Counted from the stretch's first letter, positions 1 to 8,541 are shown. The stretch is 34,112 bases of DNA from Clostridia bacterium (GCA_017448355.1 JAFSLQ010000022.1:1-34112); one strand, 5' to 3'. The notes: generated by a model not told the origin, from the letters alone. Program-made: numbers and translations.

Positions 1-1
1 A

Positions 2-1225
2 GGCGACCCCGGCGCGTTTATGGATAGGTCTATATTAGAAGGTAACCCGCTCGCGGTTATCGAAGGTATGATGATAGCAGGCTACGCTATCGGCGCGCAG
101 AACGGCTATTTCTACGTTCGTGCGGAATATCCTATCGCCGTCAACAGGCTTAAACTTGCCATCGCCGAAGCGGAAAAAGAAGGTTTAATCGGCGACAATA
201 TCTTAGGCACGGATTTTTCGTTCAGAGTACATATAAGACTCGGTGCGGGCGCGTTCGTCTGCGGCGAAGAAACGGCGCTACTTAATTCTATTGAAGGTCA
301 GCGCGGTATGCCGCGTCCCCGTCCGCCGTTCCCTGCGGTTAAAGGGCTTTGGCAGAAACCTTCTATCGTCAACAACGTCGAAACGCTTGCTTGTATTCCT
401 TATATATTGCGTGAAGGCGCGGCGAAATTTGCGGCTGTCGGCACGGAAAAGAGTAAGGGCACGAAGGTTTTCGCGCTTGGCGGTAAAGTAAACAACGTAG
501 GACTTGTAGAAGTTCCTATGGGTACTACGCTCCGCGAACTCATTTACGATATCGGCGGCGGAATTCCGAACGGCAAAAAGTTCAAGGCTATCCAGACGGG
601 CGGGCCTTCGGGCGGCTGTCTTACCGAAAAAGACCTTGATGCGGAAATAGATTTCGACAATCTCATAGCGCGCGGCTCGATGATGGGCTCAGGCGGCGCG
701 ATTGTAATGGACGAAGACAACTGTATGGTTGACGTCGCTAAATTCTATATGGAATTTATATGCGACGAATCGTGCGGAAAATGTTCGCCCTGCCGTATCG
801 GTACAAAGCGTATGCTTGAAATTCTCACCAAGATTACCGAAGGCAAAGCAACTATGGACGACCTTGACAAATTACAGGAACTCGCGGCGAGCATTAAAAG
901 CAATTCGCTCTGCGCGCTGGGACAGACTGCACCGAACCCCGTACTTTCCACTCTTGCGCATTTTAAGGACGAATACGTCGCGCATATCGTCGACAAAAAG
1001 TGTCCCGCACACGTCTGTAAGAGCCTTATGACTTACGAAATCGATAAAGACAAGTGTATCGGCTGCGGACTTTGCGAAAGACAATGTCCTGTAAGTGCCA
1101 TTTCTAAGACCGATTACGTAGCGGAAGGACATAAACTTCCGTCGCGCGTTATCGACTCCGAGAAGTGTATAAAGTGCGGCTTATGTATGGCTTCTTGTAA
1201 ATTCAAAGCCATTTCCAAAAAGTAA
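2..1225 (+). CDS. NADH/NADP-dependent [FeFe]-hydrogenase flavoprotein subunit (HndC/HydB, NuoF-like), 5'-truncated
   Basis: The frame is open to the window edge, so the N-terminus (probably including a thioredoxin-like [2Fe-2S] domain) lies outside. The first visible residues, [14 protein letters not shown], are the NuoF FMN/NADH-binding signature; the first ATG at 20 is inside this motif and is not a real start. Next come the Gly-rich block [19 protein letters not shown], an SLBB-like middle, and the [4Fe-4S] motif [13 protein letters not shown] with the distal Cys in [12 protein letters not shown]. The C-terminus holds two ferredoxin clusters, [12 protein letters not shown] and [12 protein letters not shown]. 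Known role of the family: oxidises or reduces NAD(P)H and passes electrons to the hydrogenase subunit, typically in a trimeric electron-bifurcating complex with ferredoxin. The hydrogenase gene follows 15 nt downstream, which fits. Whether NADH or NADPH is used cannot be read from the sequence. Confidence 0.93.
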   Translation, partial: GDPGAFMDRSILEGNPLAVIEGMMIAGYAIGAQNGYFYVRAEYPIAVNRLKLAIAEAEKEGLIGDNILGTDFSFRVHIRLGAGAFVCGEETALLNSIEGQRGMPRPRPPFPAVKGLWQKPSIVNNVETLACIPYILREGAAKFAAVGTEKSKGTKVFALGGKVNNVGLVEVPMGTTLRELIYDIGGGIPNGKKFKAIQTGGPSGGCLTEKDLDAEIDFDNLIARGSMMGSGGAIVMDEDNCMVDVAKFYMEFICDESCGKCSPCRIGTKRMLEILTKITEGKATMDDLDKLQELAASIKSNSLCALGQTAPNPVLSTLAHFKDEYVAHIVDKKCPAHVCKSLMTYEIDKDKCIGCGLCERQCPVSAISKTDYVAEGHKLPSRVIDSEKCIKCGLCMASCKFKAISKK

Positions 1226-1240
1226 TCGGAGGGACTGAAA

Positions 1241-3007
1241 ATGGCAAAAGTTAATATTAAAATAGAAGGCGTACCCTATCAGGTAGAAGCGGGTATGACC
1301 ATTTTAGAAGCGGCAAAACAATGCGGATATGAAATACCGTCTCTTTGCGCGTTCAATCACGGGGAGTGTTCAAAAGCGTCCTGCCGCGTCTGTCTCGTTG
1401 AAGCGACCGGCGCAAGGGGACTTGTGGCGTCCTGCGTTTATCCCGTTGCGGAAGGTATGGAAATAACCATTTCTTCTCCCAAAGCGACGGCGGCAAGAAG
1501 AATTTCCGTAGAACTTCTTCTTTCAAACCACAATAAGAACTGTCAGCAATGCGACAAAAACGGTAAATGCGAACTTTTACACGTGGCACAGATTACGGGT
1601 GCAAGGGAAGGTGCTTTCGCCGGCGAAAAAACTCCGACTACCGTTGATACTTTGACGCCGACCATTAAAAGAGATACTTCTAAATGTATCCTTTGCGGCA
1701 GATGTATCGAACGTTGCAAAAACGCGCACGGTATCGGCGTTTTGGGCTTTGAAAACAGGGGCTTTAAGACCATCGTCGCCCCCGCGGAAAACAGAAGTTT
1801 CATCAATTCGCCCTGTATTATGTGCGGTCAGTGTATCAACGTTTGTCCGACGGGCGCGCTTATGGAAGCGTCTGAAATCGAAAAGGTTGACGCGGCTATG
1901 GCGGCGGGGAAATACGTGGTTGTTCAGACCGCTCCCGCGGTTCGCGCGGCACTCGGCGAAGAATTCGGTATGAAAATCGGCACTCCCGTAACCGGCAAGA
2001 TGGTTGCGGCACTCCGCAGACTTGGATTTAAAAAGGTGTTCGACACTAATTTCGGCGCCGACCTTACCATTATGGAAGAAGCGACCGAACTTTTAACGAG
2101 AATTAAAACCGGCGGCACGTTGCCGATGATAACGTCTTGTTCGCCGGGCTGGGTTAACTATGCGGAATATTATTACGGCGACCTTCTCGACCACTTGTCG
2201 ACCTGCAAATCTCCGCACGAAATGTTCGGTGCGATTTTGAAGAACTATTATGCAAACAAGATAGGCGTAGACCCCAAAGATATGTACGTAGTATCCATTA
2301 TGCCTTGCTCTTGCAAGAAGTTCGAAAAAGGTCGTCCCGAAATGGAAAGCAACGGCTATCGCGACGTAGACGCGGTTTTAACCACGCGTGAACTCGGCAA
2401 AATCATCAAACGTGCGGGTATATTGTTCGACAGACTTCCCGACGAAGATTTCGATAACGACATCGTACACGATTACACGGGTGCGGGCGTTATATTCGGC
2501 GTAACCGGCGGTGTTATGGAAGCGGCTTTAAGAACCGCATATTTCGTGCTTACGGGTAAAGAACGCGAAGGCGTCGTCTTTAACGAAGTTCGCGGCTTTG
2601 AAAATATAAGAGAAGCGGAATTCGACCTTAACGGGCAGAAGATAAAAGTTGCCGTTACCAGCGGTATGAAAGGCGCGAAAGTGCTTTTAAACCAGATACG
2701 TGAAGGCAAATCGCCCTATACCTTTATCGAAATTATGGGTTGTCCCGGCGGTTGTATTAACGGCGGCGGTCAGCCGTATGTCAGGGAAGTGTTCTTGCCT
2801 AACGAAGACGACGACATTATGGATACCTATAAGCAAAAACGTGCGAACGCGCTTTATAGCGAAGACGAAAGACAGACTATCCGTCAGTCGCACAACAATC
2901 CGCAAATTAAAGACCTTTATAAAGAGTTCTTGGGCGAACCGAATTCGCACCTTGCGCACGAATTATTGCATACGTCTTACAACAAAAACAGAAAGAGATT
3001 CGACTGA
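1241..3007 (+). CDS. [FeFe]-hydrogenase catalytic subunit (HndD/HydA type)
   Basis: This is the cytoplasmic H2-evolving or H2-oxidising subunit, a partner of the upstream flavoprotein. The 588 residues match the long modular hydrogenases (about 570-600). Domains in order: N-terminal [2Fe-2S] (Cys 36, 43, 48, 51); a His-Cys3 [4Fe-4S] motif at about 97-110 (HNKNCQQCDKNGKC); two ferredoxin [4Fe-4S] clusters (CILCGRCIERC from 149, CIMCGQCINVCP from 192); the H-cluster domain with L1 TSCSPGW (298-304), L2 MPCSCKK (354-360) and L3 EIMGCPGGCINGGGQP (497-512); and a short small-subunit-like tail ending in HELLHTSYNKNRK. The ATG has a clear GGAGG 8 nt upstream. L1 carries Ser where the textbook motif has a second Cys (see findings). 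Maturases HydE/F/G are not in the window. Confidence 0.96.
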   Translation: MAKVNIKIEGVPYQVEAGMTILEAAKQCGYEIPSLCAFNHGECSKASCRVCLVEATGARGLVASCVYPVAEGMEITISSPKATAARRISVELLLSNHNKNCQQCDKNGKCELLHVAQITGAREGAFAGEKTPTTVDTLTPTIKRDTSKCILCGRCIERCKNAHGIGVLGFENRGFKTIVAPAENRSFINSPCIMCGQCINVCPTGALMEASEIEKVDAAMAAGKYVVVQTAPAVRAALGEEFGMKIGTPVTGKMVAALRRLGFKKVFDTNFGADLTIMEEATELLTRIKTGGTLPMITSCSPGWVNYAEYYYGDLLDHLSTCKSPHEMFGAILKNYYANKIGVDPKDMYVVSIMPCSCKKFEKGRPEMESNGYRDVDAVLTTRELGKIIKRAGILFDRLPDEDFDNDIVHDYTGAGVIFGVTGGVMEAALRTAYFVLTGKEREGVVFNEVRGFENIREAEFDLNGQKIKVAVTSGMKGAKVLLNQIREGKSPYTFIEIMGCPGGCINGGGQPYVREVFLPNEDDDIMDTYKQKRANALYSEDERQTIRQSHNNPQIKDLYKEFLGEPNSHLAHELLHTSYNKNRKRFD

Positions 3008-3034
3008 TTGTAAAAAATCGAAAAGTAAGTTTTA

Positions 3035-3070
3035 CCCGTTCCGACGAATTACCGTCGGAACGGGTTTTTT
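3035..3070 (+). terminator. Intrinsic terminator after the hydrogenase gene
   Basis: A perfect 12-bp stem (3035-3046 with 3053-3064, CCCGTTCCGACG and its complement) has a 6-nt loop and is followed by six T. It closes the hydrogenase operon. Confidence 0.95.
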
Positions 3071-3106
3071 AAATGCATAACCTGTTTACAGAATTTAAAA
3101 AGCGTA

Positions 3107-3135
3107 TTGACAACGCGATTGACCCGTGTTAAGAT
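3107..3135 (+). promoter_or_regulatory. Sigma-A type promoter for the EF-G paralogue
   Basis: TTGACA at 3107-3112, a 17-nt spacer and TAAGAT at 3130-3135, about 30 nt before the start codon at 3166. It lies just after the hydrogenase terminator, so the EF-G-like gene is an independent unit. Confidence 0.8.
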
Positions 3136-3165
3136 AATTACAAAAGGATAAGGCGGGGAAATTTT

Positions 3166-5223
3166 ATGAGCAATAATTTGATAAGGAACGTTGCGCTAAT
3201 AGGGCATGGCGGCGCGGGCAAAACTTCGCTTGCCGAAGCAATACTGTTTAACGGCGGCGCAATAGACAAACTCGGTAAAGTTGTTTCGGGTAACACCGTT
3301 ATGGACTTTACGGCGGAAGAAATCGAGCGTAAAACTTCGGTGTCGCTCGCTTGTGCGTACACAAACTGGAACGGCGTAAAAATAAACATCGTTGACGTAC
3401 CGGGATTTTACGACTTTGAAGGCGAGTTTGAAGAAGCGGTTCGTGCGGTCGGTTCGGCGATTTTGGTCGCGGACGCGTGCGGTTTTGTGTCGGTAGGTGC
3501 GGAAAAGGCGATAAATTATTGTCTTAAACGACACGTTCCGCTTATTATATTTGTAAACGGTATAGATAAGGAAAATGCGGACTACGTTAAAACGGCGGAC
3601 GCTTTTAAGACAATGTACGGCAGAAAAATAGCGACGATGCACGCGCCGATTATAAGAAACGGCAAGATGCAGGGCTATGTTTCGGTGGTTTCAGGCAAGG
3701 CTTACGAGTTTAAACCCAGCGGCAGAGAAGAAATTCCCGTGCCTCAGGAAATGGAAAGCGACGTTGCCGCGCTTAAAAACGGGCTTATCGAAGCGGCGGC
3801 GGAGACTTCCGACGTGTTGCTTGAAAAATTCTTTGAAAGCGGTTGGCTTTCTAACGACGATATTATCGCGGGAATAAAGCAAGGTTTAAGGTCGGGTGAT
3901 ACGATACCGATTTTAGGCGGTTCGGCGACGCAAAATATCGGCGTTATCAATCTTATGAACGAGATTGTCGACATTATGCCTTCGCCGAGCGAGAGACGAC
4001 CCGTTGCCGCCACGCTTTTGGAAACGGGCGAAAAAATCAAGGTTTTTTGCGACGAGAATTTGCCGTTTGCGGGTCAGATTTTTAAGACGGTCGTCGACCC
4101 GTTTGCGGGCAAACTCAGTTATATCCGCGTATTTACCGGTTTAGTTAAAGTCGGCGACACTGTTTACGACGCGGCGAACGATAAAGAAGAAAAAATCGGC
4201 GCACTGTACCTTTTAAAAGGCAAAAAGCAGGAAAGCGTAAATAGTTTATCGGCAGGAGAAATAGGCGCGATAGGGAAGTTATCGGACGCTTCGACGGGCG
4301 ATACGCTTTGTAACGAAAAACGTAAAATCAAGTTCAGCGAAATCAAGATGCCGCCCGCGGTTTACGCTATGGCTATCCGCGCAAAGCGCACCGAAGAAGA
4401 AGACAAGGTGTTTTCGGGGCTTAACAAATTGCGCGAAGAAGATAAGTCGTTCGTGATAGAAAAGAACGTAGAAACGGGCGAAACGGTGATAAAAGGTCTC
4501 GGCGAAACTCAACTCGACGTGATTTGTCAAAAACTTAAAAACAAATACGGTTGCAGCGCGGAACTTTCCGTTCCCGAAATCGCTTATAAAGAGACCATTA
4601 CCGCCAAAACCGAAGCGGAAGGTAAGCATAAAAAGCAGTCTGGCGGTGCGGGGCAGTTCGGTGTGGTAAATATCCGTTTTGAAGCGGGGGCACAGGACGG
4701 GCTTTTCGAGTTCGTGGACGAAACGGTCGGCGGCTCTGTGCCTAAACCGTTTATTCCGGCAGTTGAAAAGGGATTAAGAGAAGCGATAAAACAAGGGCCG
4801 CTTGCAAACTATCCCGTAGTCAATTTAAAATGCACGTTATTCGACGGCAAATATCACCCCGTCGACTCCAAGGAAGTGGCGTTCGTTTCTGCGGCGCGCC
4901 TTGCCTTTGACGACGCGATGACAAGGGCAAAACCTGTGCTTTTAGAACCGATTTATTCTTACCGCATAACCGTTCCGTCCGATTATCTCGGCGATGTTTT
5001 GGGCGATATAAGTAAGCGCCGCGGCAGGGTTCTCGGTATGGACCCCGACGGCGAACAGCAGACGATTTTCGCCGAAATTCCGCTTGCGGAAATGGCGAAT
5101 TACGCCATGGATTTGCGTAGCATGACGCAGGCGCGCGGCAAATTCAGCGGCGAATTTGCGAGATACGAAACCGTGCCTTTTGAAATTCAGGAAAAAATCA
5201 CGGCGGCAAGAAAGAAACAGTAA
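3166..5223 (+). CDS. Elongation factor G-like translational GTPase (EF-G2 type)
   Basis: A 685-residue, five-domain EF-G family GTPase. The P-loop is GHGGAGKT (13-20), G3 is DVPGF (77-81) and G4 is NGID (131-134). Domain II covers roughly 280-370, and domains III-V follow, including GGAGQFGVV and the C-terminal QTIFAEIPLAEM. It differs from canonical EF-G: the catalytic His of DTPGH is Phe, NKxD has lost its Lys, and the switch I ERGITI motif reads ERKTSVS. These changes resemble the EF-G2 paralogues of Firmicutes and Thermus, whose role in translation is unclear; some bind GTP and ribosomes with weak GTPase activity. It stands alone with its own promoter and terminator, not in the rpsL-rpsG-fusA-tuf operon, so it is unlikely to be the main fusA. 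A ribosome-protection function is possible but nothing specific points to it. Confidence 0.88.
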   Translation: MSNNLIRNVALIGHGGAGKTSLAEAILFNGGAIDKLGKVVSGNTVMDFTAEEIERKTSVSLACAYTNWNGVKINIVDVPGFYDFEGEFEEAVRAVGSAILVADACGFVSVGAEKAINYCLKRHVPLIIFVNGIDKENADYVKTADAFKTMYGRKIATMHAPIIRNGKMQGYVSVVSGKAYEFKPSGREEIPVPQEMESDVAALKNGLIEAAAETSDVLLEKFFESGWLSNDDIIAGIKQGLRSGDTIPILGGSATQNIGVINLMNEIVDIMPSPSERRPVAATLLETGEKIKVFCDENLPFAGQIFKTVVDPFAGKLSYIRVFTGLVKVGDTVYDAANDKEEKIGALYLLKGKKQESVNSLSAGEIGAIGKLSDASTGDTLCNEKRKIKFSEIKMPPAVYAMAIRAKRTEEEDKVFSGLNKLREEDKSFVIEKNVETGETVIKGLGETQLDVICQKLKNKYGCSAELSVPEIAYKETITAKTEAEGKHKKQSGGAGQFGVVNIRFEAGAQDGLFEFVDETVGGSVPKPFIPAVEKGLREAIKQGPLANYPVVNLKCTLFDGKYHPVDSKEVAFVSAARLAFDDAMTRAKPVLLEPIYSYRITVPSDYLGDVLGDISKRRGRVLGMDPDGEQQTIFAEIPLAEMANYAMDLRSMTQARGKFSGEFARYETVPFEIQEKITAARKKQ

Positions 5224-5232
5224 TATAATAAA

Positions 5233-5275
5233 AAATTTCTGCGGCTTGCGTTTTTTACGCAAGCCGCAGAAATTT
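5233..5275 (+). terminator. Long perfect hairpin, likely terminator of the EF-G-like gene
   Basis: An 18-bp perfect stem (5233-5250 with 5258-5275) has a T-rich 7-nt loop and begins 9 nt after the stop codon. There is no long T tract after the stem, only AGTTATTT, so its efficiency is uncertain; it could also protect the mRNA 3' end. Confidence 0.7.
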
Positions 5276-5290
5276 AGTTATTTAAAAAAC

Positions 5291-5319
5291 TTGAAATTTT
5301 TTGAAAGATATAGTACAAT
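5291..5319 (+). promoter_or_regulatory. Promoter for the guanylate kinase-like gene
   Basis: TTGAAA (5291-5296), a 17-nt spacer and TACAAT (5314-5319). It is very similar to the promoter in front of murB (24057-24085). Confidence 0.75.
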
Positions 5320-5375
5320 CTAATAAAGGCAAAATCCTTTGTAAAAACAAAACGAAAAGAGAAAAGGAGCGTGTT

Positions 5376-6191
5376 ATGCTTGTTATTTTTTCGGGCGGTT
5401 CGGGCGTCGGTAAAAATACGGTTATTGCGGAACTTATAAAGTCGGGCGATTTTTTGTTGATGCCGACGTATACGACGAGAGATAAACGCCCTTTGGAGTG
5501 CGAAGGTAATCCTTATTGCTTTTTAACGGACGATGAGTTTAAACAAAAAATCTCCGAAAACGAACTCTATGAGTACGAAAACGTACACGGGCATTATTAC
5601 GGAACTTCTAAACTGTTGCTTAAAAACTCTTTGGCACTCGGCAAAATTCTTTTAAAAGATATTGACGTTTTAGGCACGCAAAATTTAGTTAAAAGCATCG
5701 GACAAGACGTTAAAATCGTAACTTTGTTTTTAAAAGTGGAATCGAAAGACGTCCTTAAAGAAAGGCTTATCGAACGAAAGGAAACGGAAATTGAAAAACG
5801 CCTTTCCCGTTACGAAATGGAAATGTCGTACTGCGATAAATACGATTATATCATAACGAACAACGACTTAAAAGAGACGACAAATATAGTTCTTACAATC
5901 GTGGACGCTGAAAAACGAAATCTGCCTTTCTCGGTAACGACTCCTTTTACCGCTGACGAAGAAAGAGTGGCAGAATACGTCAAAAGATTAAACGGCGGTG
6001 CAACGCTTTCACCCGTAAAAATTGCGTATTGTAACGGCAATCCTTACATTGTCGAAGGGGCGCACGAATATCTTGCGGGATTAATATCCGGTAAGCACGT
6101 CGCAAAAGAGATTGTGAAAGTTTCCGGAGTTTCGTCGGTCGAACAGTCCGCGTGGCAAACGGCGCTTAAAAACGCCGCGAAATCGCTGTAA
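5376..6191 (+). CDS. Guanylate kinase-like P-loop kinase with C-terminal ParB/Srx-like extension
   Basis: The start at 5376 has AAAGGAG 6 nt upstream; the frame extends to a TTG at 5301, but that lies inside the promoter. The protein is 271 residues. Residues 1-185 are guanylate-kinase-like: P-loop GGSGVGKNT (7-15), TTRDKRPLECEGNPYCFL (33-50) matching the GMP-binding TTRxxRxxE segment, HGHYYGT (71-77), and a lid-like ERLIERKETEIEKRL. Normal GMP kinases are about 190-210 residues. The remaining 80 or so (from 193) read like a ParB/sulfiredoxin-type fold: a helix, then SPVKIAYCNGNPYIVEGAHEYLAG with Glu where the ParB His-Arg pair has Arg. A true gmk would normally sit near rpoZ/priA, so this may be a paralogue with another substrate. 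The downstream protease gene overlaps the stop (TAATG). Confidence 0.75.
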   Translation: MLVIFSGGSGVGKNTVIAELIKSGDFLLMPTYTTRDKRPLECEGNPYCFLTDDEFKQKISENELYEYENVHGHYYGTSKLLLKNSLALGKILLKDIDVLGTQNLVKSIGQDVKIVTLFLKVESKDVLKERLIERKETEIEKRLSRYEMEMSYCDKYDYIITNNDLKETTNIVLTIVDAEKRNLPFSVTTPFTADEERVAEYVKRLNGGATLSPVKIAYCNGNPYIVEGAHEYLAGLISGKHVAKEIVKVSGVSSVEQSAWQTALKNAAKSL

Positions 6192-6967
6192 TGAAAACGA
6201 GACTTAAAGAGTTTGCATATTCGTCGCCTATGTGGACGGCGATTGAAATCGCGCTTTTTGCCGTAATTTTGTTTTCGTTGCCGAACGCATTAAAGTCAGG
6301 CGAAACGGCAGAATTTATTCTGCATATAATTTGCCGCGCGTTGGCGGTGATATGCGCCTTTGTTTTAGCAAAAACCTTAAATTTTAAACTTTTTATAAAA
6401 ACAAAAATTTCCCTTGCGGAAATTTTTGTTTTGCTTTTAGGGCTTTTGGTGTGCGTAAACAACTTTCCGATTATCGGCTTTATTAAAGGCAATGTTTATA
6501 TTTTTGAAAACGCAAAAATTTTTCGCTATATTATATATTGTATAATGATAGGTGTGGCGGAAGAATTCGTTTTTCGCGGACTTATAATGCCGCTTGTCGG
6601 CTGGTATTTTAAATCGCGTAAGCGCGCGCCGCTCATTACGGTGGCGATAAGTTCATTGATTTTTTCGCTTTGCCACTTGTTTAATATTTTTTCCCAAGGA
6701 ATAGTCCCGACGCTTTTACAAATAGGGTACACGTTTTTAACGGGCGGACTGTTCGGAATAGTCTTTTTTATCACCGAAAATCTTGTTTTTCCCATATTTT
6801 TACACATCGTCTTCGACTTGGGCGGGCTTATGTTTTCTTCTCCGTTCGGGATAGCCGCGGGAAATATGTGGGACGTTTTAACCATAATAATAACCGCCGC
6901 GCTTTCCGTGTTTGCGACAGCGGTTTATTTTGTTAAAGTTTATAACTACAAGAAAGCGGATAGTTAA
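6191..6967 (+). CDS. CPBP family intramembrane metalloprotease (CAAX protease-like)
   Basis: A 258-residue polytopic membrane protein. The CPBP signature is complete: motif 1 EEFVFRGL (124-131, catalytic Glu pair and Arg), motif 2 His in FSLCHLFN (158-165), and motif 3 FLHIVFDLGG (203-212). Hydrophobic segments lie at about 17-31, 45-64, 75-96, 113-123, 147-165, 180-193 and 225-250. The family includes Rce1-like and bacteriocin-immunity proteases; the substrate cannot be told. Its ATG shares one base with the upstream stop, implying translational coupling. Its own stop overlaps that of the convergent dGTPase gene by 4 nt, leaving no room for a terminator. Confidence 0.88.
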   Translation: MKTRLKEFAYSSPMWTAIEIALFAVILFSLPNALKSGETAEFILHIICRALAVICAFVLAKTLNFKLFIKTKISLAEIFVLLLGLLVCVNNFPIIGFIKGNVYIFENAKIFRYIIYCIMIGVAEEFVFRGLIMPLVGWYFKSRKRAPLITVAISSLIFSLCHLFNIFSQGIVPTLLQIGYTFLTGGLFGIVFFITENLVFPIFLHIVFDLGGLMFSSPFGIAAGNMWDVLTIIITAALSVFATAVYFVKVYNYKKADS

Positions 6968-8154
6968 AAGTAATCTTTATATTCGATTTTATATTCGTGA
7001 CGCGTAAACATCGCGTTAAACAGCGAAATAAAATAATCGTCGGTCATACTTGCGATAAAGTCGGCGACTATGTCGTCCGCGGGATTTTCTTCGTAGGGTA
7101 AGTCGCGTTTATAGTGGCTTTGGTTTACGTAATCGATATGCGCGGAAAATATCGGCGAAGTTTTTTCGCCGTTTCTTAAATTTTCAAGCAGTTTAAAATA
7201 AAGTTTTCGCATAACCGGTGCTAAAATTTCGTCGGTTTTATTTTTTACCGCCTTGCTGTTGTAAATAAGCGCGTAATTTTCGTTCATAGCCGTTTTAAGT
7301 CCGTCGAAATGCGCTTTGTCAAGCATAATATATGGCTTATCTAGACTGTTTTCTATCACGTTTACGGTAAGATTGTTTATAAATTCCGCGTTGAAATCGC
7401 CGATGGCGGTCGGGGTAAAATCGCTCTCTTTTATAACGTTAAGTTTTGCGGCGTCCTGACGGTCTTTGCCTAAGTATGCAATAATGTCGGAAATTCTGAC
7501 GACCGCCGCTTCAAGCGTTGCGGGGGATAGAGATTTGACGTATTCTTTTTTTATGCGGCTGTTTTCAACTCTTTTATCAAATTCGCAAAAATCTTCGACT
7601 TTTATCGGCACAAATTCCGGTTTCGGAAGTTCGCCGTCGTGCGTTAAAATTCCGTCGAGTGTTTGAAGGGTTATGTTATATGGGAAGATTTTGTCAAGAA
7701 CTCTTACCGAGTGTACGTTGTGGAAAAATCTTTTTCCCGTTCTTTCGCTATAAATTTCGTCCAGAACGCGTTCGCCCGCGTGCCCGAAAGGCGTGTGTCC
7801 TATGTCGTGTCCGAGTGCAATCGCTTCTATAAGTTCCTGATTGAGAGAAAGCGCATTGCCGATGGTTCTCGCTATGCGCGAGACAAGTTGCACGTGAAGA
7901 CTTCTTCTGGACACATCGTCGTTTTTTACAAGCGAAAACACCTGCGTTTTATCGGCGTAGCGCGCAAAGTACGGGCAGTTTATAATCTTGTCCGCATCGC
8001 GAACAAAGGGCGGTCTTAAATAGTCGGAAAAGTCGTGCGTGTCGGTTCTTCGCCTTACGGCGTATTCGTCGCGAAAGGCGTAAGGTGATAAGGTTTTATT
8101 CAGAGATTTTTCGCGCAAAATTTCGTTTGCAGATTTCGATAATTTTTCGTACAT
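6964..8154 (-). CDS. dgt: Deoxyguanosinetriphosphate triphosphohydrolase-like HD-domain protein
   Basis: A 396-residue HD phosphohydrolase. N-terminal RDEYAVRRRTDTHDF and RPPFVRDADKIINCPYFARYADKTQVF (48-74) match the dGTPase family pattern in which the active site opens with an RLxxKTQV-like stretch; His 87 and His116-Asp117 (GHDIGHTPFGH) supply the HD metal ligands. A later Asp in VVRISDIIAYLGKD completes the set. Known role: hydrolyses dNTPs, classically dGTP, to deoxynucleoside and triphosphate, affecting dNTP balance and sometimes phage defence. This is the shorter Firmicutes-type form. It is the only minus-strand gene and is convergent with the CPBP protease. AAGG lies 6 nt before the ATG. 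Substrate preference is inference from family. Confidence 0.88.
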   Translation of the reverse strand: MYEKLSKSANEILREKSLNKTLSPYAFRDEYAVRRRTDTHDFSDYLRPPFVRDADKIINCPYFARYADKTQVFSLVKNDDVSRRSLHVQLVSRIARTIGNALSLNQELIEAIALGHDIGHTPFGHAGERVLDEIYSERTGKRFFHNVHSVRVLDKIFPYNITLQTLDGILTHDGELPKPEFVPIKVEDFCEFDKRVENSRIKKEYVKSLSPATLEAAVVRISDIIAYLGKDRQDAAKLNVIKESDFTPTAIGDFNAEFINNLTVNVIENSLDKPYIMLDKAHFDGLKTAMNENYALIYNSKAVKNKTDEILAPVMRKLYFKLLENLRNGEKTSPIFSAHIDYVNQSHYKRDLPYEENPADDIVADFIASMTDDYFISLFNAMFTRHEYKIEYKDYF

Positions 8155-8171
8155 AGTATACCTTAAATAAG

Positions 8172-8200
8172 ATTTTAATCCAAAACAAAATAAAAAGCAA
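8172..8200 (-). promoter_or_regulatory. Promoter for the dGTPase-like gene
   Basis: On the minus strand TTGCTT (8200-8195), a 17-nt spacer and TAAAAT (8177-8172). The expected transcript start is about 8165, so the leader would be only about 10 nt. Confidence 0.6.
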
Positions 8201-8249
8201 GGTAAAAGTGCAATTTTATCAATAAAAGCCGTTTTTGTGTCGTTTAGGT

Positions 8250-8278
8250 TTGACTTATGCAGTTTTTATATATATAAT
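8250..8278 (+). promoter_or_regulatory. Promoter for the DUF1858/zinc-ribbon pair
   Basis: TTGACT (8250-8255), a 17-nt spacer and a perfect TATAAT (8273-8278). It is followed by about 50 nt of leader and AAGGAGAG before the ATG at 8338. Confidence 0.85.
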
Positions 8279-8337
8279 ATAAGAGTATTTTGTCGGGCGT
8301 GAAAAATTTTAAGCCGCGACTATAAAAGGAGAGAATT

Positions 8338-8535
8338 ATGGCAAAAATAACCGAAAACACTACTATTTTCGAAGCAATTCAGATTAACCCCAAAGCGGGC
8401 GAAATTTTAATGAGATACGGTATGCATTGTTTGGGCTGCGCGCTCGCGCACGGTGAAACAATAAGCGAAGCGGCGGACGTTCACGGCGCTGACCTTGTCA
8501 AAATGCTTGAAGAACTTAACGATATCGAAGGCTAA
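8338..8535 (+). CDS. DUF1858 / hybrid-cluster-protein-associated redox disulfide domain protein
   Basis: A complete 65-residue protein of the small DUF1858 family (the 'HCP-associated redox disulfide' group). The signature is MRYGMHCLGCALAHGETI, with the CxxC pair at Cys31 and Cys34 placed at a helix N-terminus. The family is found as a stand-alone protein or fused to redox enzymes in anaerobes; its exact reaction is unknown, and a thiol-redox role in nitrosative or oxidative stress is inferred from its association with hybrid cluster protein. No hcp gene is visible here. Strong RBS (GGAGAG, about 5 nt before ATG). The zinc-ribbon gene follows 6 nt later, presumably co-transcribed. Confidence 0.9.
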   Translation: MAKITENTTIFEAIQINPKAGEILMRYGMHCLGCALAHGETISEAADVHGADLVKMLEELNDIEG

Positions 8536-8541
8536 ATTTTT

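Noticed and set aside
5301-5375. Upstream TTG start extending the kinase-like protein by 25 residues
   Set aside because: The TTG lies inside the promoter between the -35 and -10 boxes, and the added residues are low-complexity Lys-rich; the ATG at 5376 has a strong RBS.
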